NCBI GenBank assembly: GCA_019241915.1
Contig: JAFAWI010000390.1
Location: 1-6,765 of the forward strand
Origin: Alphaproteobacteria bacterium
Lineage (GTDB): Bacteria > Pseudomonadota > Alphaproteobacteria > ATCC43930 > CGMCC-115725
Direction: 5' to 3'
DNA: 6,765 nt
Below are positions 5,058 through 6,765 of the stretch, piece by piece. The notes beneath the pieces are model-generated. The model ran no database searches. It had not been told where the DNA came from and saw only the letters and a program-made list of their open reading frames with translations. The translations under genes were made by a program, and so were the position numbers. Numbering within the stretch: position 1 is the stretch's first letter; every line of letters begins with the position of its first letter.

Positions 5058-5839
5058 CAAGCCGGTTTCCGCCGGGCGTGCATCGCGTCACGCGCCGCCG
5101 CGGTCATGCGCCGCGGCTCGTCGGTGGCAAAGGTGTCGACAAAGGTATCGATGCCGCGCGCCACCGCGGCGGCGGTATGCATCTCCTCCCAGTCGAGGAT
5201 CAACGATTTCTGCAGGCGCACGGCCTGCGGGCCGGCCGCGAGGATCGGGCCCGCGAATGCCTCGATCTCGGCATCGAGGCGGTCGGGCGGGACCGCTCTG
5301 TCGATCAAACCCCAAGCCAAGGCTTCGTTCGCGCCGATGTTCTCGCCGCCGAGCAACAGCCGCCGCGTGCGCGCCGGCCCGATCAGACCCGGCAGCAGCG
5401 CCGCCTCGACGACCGAGGGCAGGCCGATCCGCACCTCGGGCATGCCAAACATCGAGCGGTCGCTGGCGATGCGGAAGTCGCAGGCGGCGGCCAGTTCGAG
5501 CCCGGCGCCGAGCGCATAGCCGTCGATCCGCGCGACCGCCGGCACCGGCAGATGGCGGAACGCGTCGCAGCAGACATGGACGGCGGTGATAAAGCCGCGC
5601 GCGCTGTCGGCGTCGAGCGCGGCGAGCTCGTCGATATCGGCGCCGCCGATAAAAGCGCGCCCGCCGGCGCCGGTCACCACCGCGAGGCGCAGGCGCGGGT
5701 CGGCGGCGAGCGCGGTCATCGCCTCGATGATCTCGGCCATCAGCGCGCGGTCGAGCGCGTTGAGCTTGGCGGCGCGGTCGATCGTGATCCGGGCGATAAA
5801 GCCGCCTTCGCGCTCGTCGCGGACGACGCCGACGCTCAT
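5057..5839 (-). CDS. Enoyl-CoA hydratase/isomerase (crotonase) family protein
   Basis: A 260-residue cytoplasmic crotonase-fold enzyme acting on an acyl-CoA thioester. The N-terminal RAAKLNALDRALMAE (22-36) is the usual CoA-side segment. The oxyanion hole elements are AFIGGADIDELA (62-73) and the glycine-rich DGYALGAGLELAAACDFRIAS (106-126). Both glutamates of true hydratases are present: E115 in GLELA and E135 in MPEV, spaced by 20 residues as are Glu144 and Glu164 of rat enoyl-CoA hydratase. A hydratase is therefore plausible, though the exact substrate (short-chain 2-enoyl-CoA or another) cannot be read from sequence. Length is normal. AGGGAGG (5844-5850) four bases before the ATG at 5839 supports the start. 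It heads a two-gene unit with radC and is divergent from the PPOX gene across 57 bases. Confidence 0.94.
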   Translation of the reverse strand: MSVGVVRDEREGGFIARITIDRAAKLNALDRALMAEIIEAMTALAADPRLRLAVVTGAGGRAFIGGADIDELAALDADSARGFITAVHVCCDAFRHLPVPAVARIDGYALGAGLELAAACDFRIASDRSMFGMPEVRIGLPSVVEAALLPGLIGPARTRRLLLGGENIGANEALAWGLIDRAVPPDRLDAEIEAFAGPILAAGPQAVRLQKSLILDWEEMHTAAAVARGIDTFVDTFATDEPRRMTAAARDAMHARRKPA

Positions 5840-5896
5840 CTCGCCTCCCTTGCCGCTTCGGTGCATACTAGGCCGCGAAACGAGCGGGAGGCGAGC
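5840..5896. promoter_or_regulatory. Divergent intergenic region with a perfect 10-bp inverted repeat
   Basis: Both start codons facing away from this 57-base gap are preceded by the same decamer, GGGAGGCGAG, on their own strand: 5840-5849 (minus) and 5886-5895 (plus). They form an exact inverted repeat with a 36-base centre. Each copy contains the Shine-Dalgarno site of its gene, which explains part of the identity. The centre holds GTGCATACTAGG (5861-5872), its only AT-rich part, but no convincing -35/-10 pair on either strand. Confidence 0.5.
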
Positions 5897-6511
5897 GTGT
5901 CGATCATCGAGGACATCGGCGAAATCCGCGAAATCTACGGCCAGCCGATGGAGCGAACGATCAAGAAGCAGCTCCCGCGGCTGGAAAAGCATTCGCGGGC
6001 GTTTATCGCAATGTCGCCGTTTATCGTGATGGCCACGTGCGATGCCGAGGGCCGCTGCGACGCCTCGCCCAAGGGCGATGCGCCGGGCTTTGTCCATGTG
6101 CTCGATGACGAGACGCTGCTGATCCCGGACCGGCTCGGCAACAACCGCGTCGATTCGATCGGCAACATCCTGCAGCACCCGCGGGTCGGGCTGATCTTTT
6201 TTGTGCCCGGCATCCGCGAGACGCTGCGGGTCAACGGCCGCGCACAGATCACCGTCGATCCTGCCCTGCTCGAACCGACCGCGGTCAACGGCAAGATGCC
6301 GCGCAGCGGCATCCTGGTGAGCGCGGACGAGGTCTATTTCCACTGCGGCAAGGCGCTGATCCGCTCCGACCTGTGGAACCCGGAGAAGCATGTCGCGCGC
6401 GGTGCTTTTCCGTCGCTCGGCATCGTCATTGCCGAGCAGATCGGCCAGGTCGTCGAGCCCAAGGAAGCCGAGCGGGCTACCGAGGAAAGCTACGCCGCGC
6501 GGCTGTACTGA
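5897..6511 (+). CDS. PPOX-class FMN-dependent flavoprotein (MSMEG_1061/DR2398-like)
   Basis: A 204-residue split-barrel flavoprotein of the pyridoxamine-phosphate-oxidase-like superfamily, in the group often named MSMEG_1061 or DR2398 type. Markers are the FIAMSPFIVMATCDAEGRCD strand pair (about 36-55), DASPKGDAPGFVHVLDD (about 55-71), the PDRLGNNRVDSIGNILQHP block (about 76-94) and ETLRVNGRAQIT (about 109-120), which surrounds the flavin phosphate in relatives. The C-terminus has the HCGKALIRSDLW motif typical of this group. The reaction is not established; relatives bind FMN or F420 and act as reductases or oxidases. The GTG at 5897 has GGGAGG five bases upstream. The frame stays open about 800 bases further upstream, antisense to the crotonase, but that part has no family resemblance and no ribosome site. 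Five bases separate its stop from the next gene, so the two flavoprotein genes are probably cotranscribed. Confidence 0.92.
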   Translation: MSIIEDIGEIREIYGQPMERTIKKQLPRLEKHSRAFIAMSPFIVMATCDAEGRCDASPKGDAPGFVHVLDDETLLIPDRLGNNRVDSIGNILQHPRVGLIFFVPGIRETLRVNGRAQITVDPALLEPTAVNGKMPRSGILVSADEVYFHCGKALIRSDLWNPEKHVARGAFPSLGIVIAEQIGQVVEPKEAERATEESYAARLY

Positions 6512-6516
6512 CGGCG

Positions 6517-6765
6517 TTGCCCGAAACCGCCGACGTCATCGTCGTCGGCGCCGGGATGGCCGGCGCGGCGGCGGCGGCGCATCTGGCCGAAAACGGCCGG
6601 CGGGTCGTGCTGCTCGAACGCGAAAGCCAGCCGGGATACCACAGCACCGGCCGCTCGGCGGCGCTGTTCACCGAGACCTACGGCAACCGCGCCATTCGCA
6701 TTCTGACCGGCGCCGGCCGGGCATGCTACGAAGCCCGGCTCGACGGTTTTGCCGAACACCCGATC
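6517..6765 (+). CDS. FAD-dependent amino-acid oxidoreductase (DauA/DadA-like), N-terminal part
   Basis: The first 83 codons of an FAD-dependent oxidoreductase of the DAO family; the rest lies outside the window. Residues 6-35 form the Rossmann dinucleotide fold with VIVVGAGMAGAAAAAHLAE (GxGxxG) and the ribose-binding glutamate E34 in VVLLERE. The next block, QPGYHSTGRSAALFTETYG (38-56), is characteristic of D-arginine dehydrogenase (DauA) and close relatives, where the histidine of GYHSTG sits at the flavin. The spaced GFAEHPI at the right edge also matches. A D-amino-acid or amine dehydrogenase is therefore likely; the substrate cannot be read from this part. No ATG is available near the start. 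TTG at 6517, five bases after the PPOX stop and with no Shine-Dalgarno site, is the best start, with CTG at 6508 as an alternative. Coupling to the PPOX gene is likely. Confidence 0.87.
   Translation, partial: MPETADVIVVGAGMAGAAAAAHLAENGRRVVLLERESQPGYHSTGRSAALFTETYGNRAIRILTGAGRACYEARLDGFAEHPI

Noticed and set aside
5078..5896. Upstream extension of the PPOX flavoprotein frame
   Set aside because: The frame is open because it lies antisense to the crotonase gene. It lacks PPOX resemblance and a ribosome site, whereas GTG at 5897 has GGGAGG at good spacing.
4604..6391. Other long open frames on both strands around radC and the crotonase
   Set aside because: They are shadows of the real genes in GC-rich DNA, with low-complexity Arg/Ala/Pro/Gly products and no recognisable domains.

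Overview
This is a GC-rich window (I estimate roughly two-thirds G+C by eye). It reads as a densely packed bacterial chromosome, most likely from an alphaproteobacterium or a related proteobacterium. The basis is codon use (GCG, CCG, CTG, GTC, GAC), very short gaps, stop/start overlaps, and the mix of housekeeping and metabolic families. No 16S rRNA, tRNA or other taxonomic marker is present, so the assignment is tentative. I see no insertion sequence, phage gene, CRISPR array or RNA gene, and no stretch longer than about 80 bases between genes.

Layout. (1) Left end: the last 39 codons of a DUF952-family protein (+, ends 121). It converges on a minus-strand run that is transcribed from about 2150 down to 128. 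That run holds an isocitrate lyase/PEP mutase-family enzyme, a hemolysin III (PAQR-like) membrane protein, a small MNT-type nucleotidyltransferase, and possibly a 35-codon ORF overlapping its stop. (2) Centre: divergent from the lyase, a plus-strand pair encodes a LVIVD-repeat beta-propeller protein and a hot-dog thioesterase resembling fluoroacetyl-CoA thioesterase FlK. The two are joined by a TGATG overlap. A 130-residue coiled-coil protein built on four tandem 21-bp heptad units follows. (3) Right: a minus-strand pair, a crotonase-family enoyl-CoA hydratase/isomerase followed by RadC, is also joined by a TGATG overlap. Divergent from it, a plus-strand pair encodes a PPOX-type FMN flavoprotein and the start of a DauA/DadA-like FAD-dependent amine/amino-acid oxidoreductase, which runs off the window.

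How they may work together. The window is mainly a set of small two-gene units around acyl-CoA, C-C lyase and flavin chemistry, consistent with accessory carbon or xenobiotic catabolism; that link is inference from neighbourhood only. The most interesting points are these: the FlK-like thioesterase keeps the Thr/Glu/His catalytic triad but has Met where FlK has its gating Phe; it is coupled to a beta-propeller gene; the MNT nucleotidyltransferase lacks a recognisable HEPN partner and has an overlapping micro-ORF instead; and the coiled-coil gene carries a tandem repeat that could vary in copy number. I did not find a convincing new multi-gene system. Most genes belong to known families.
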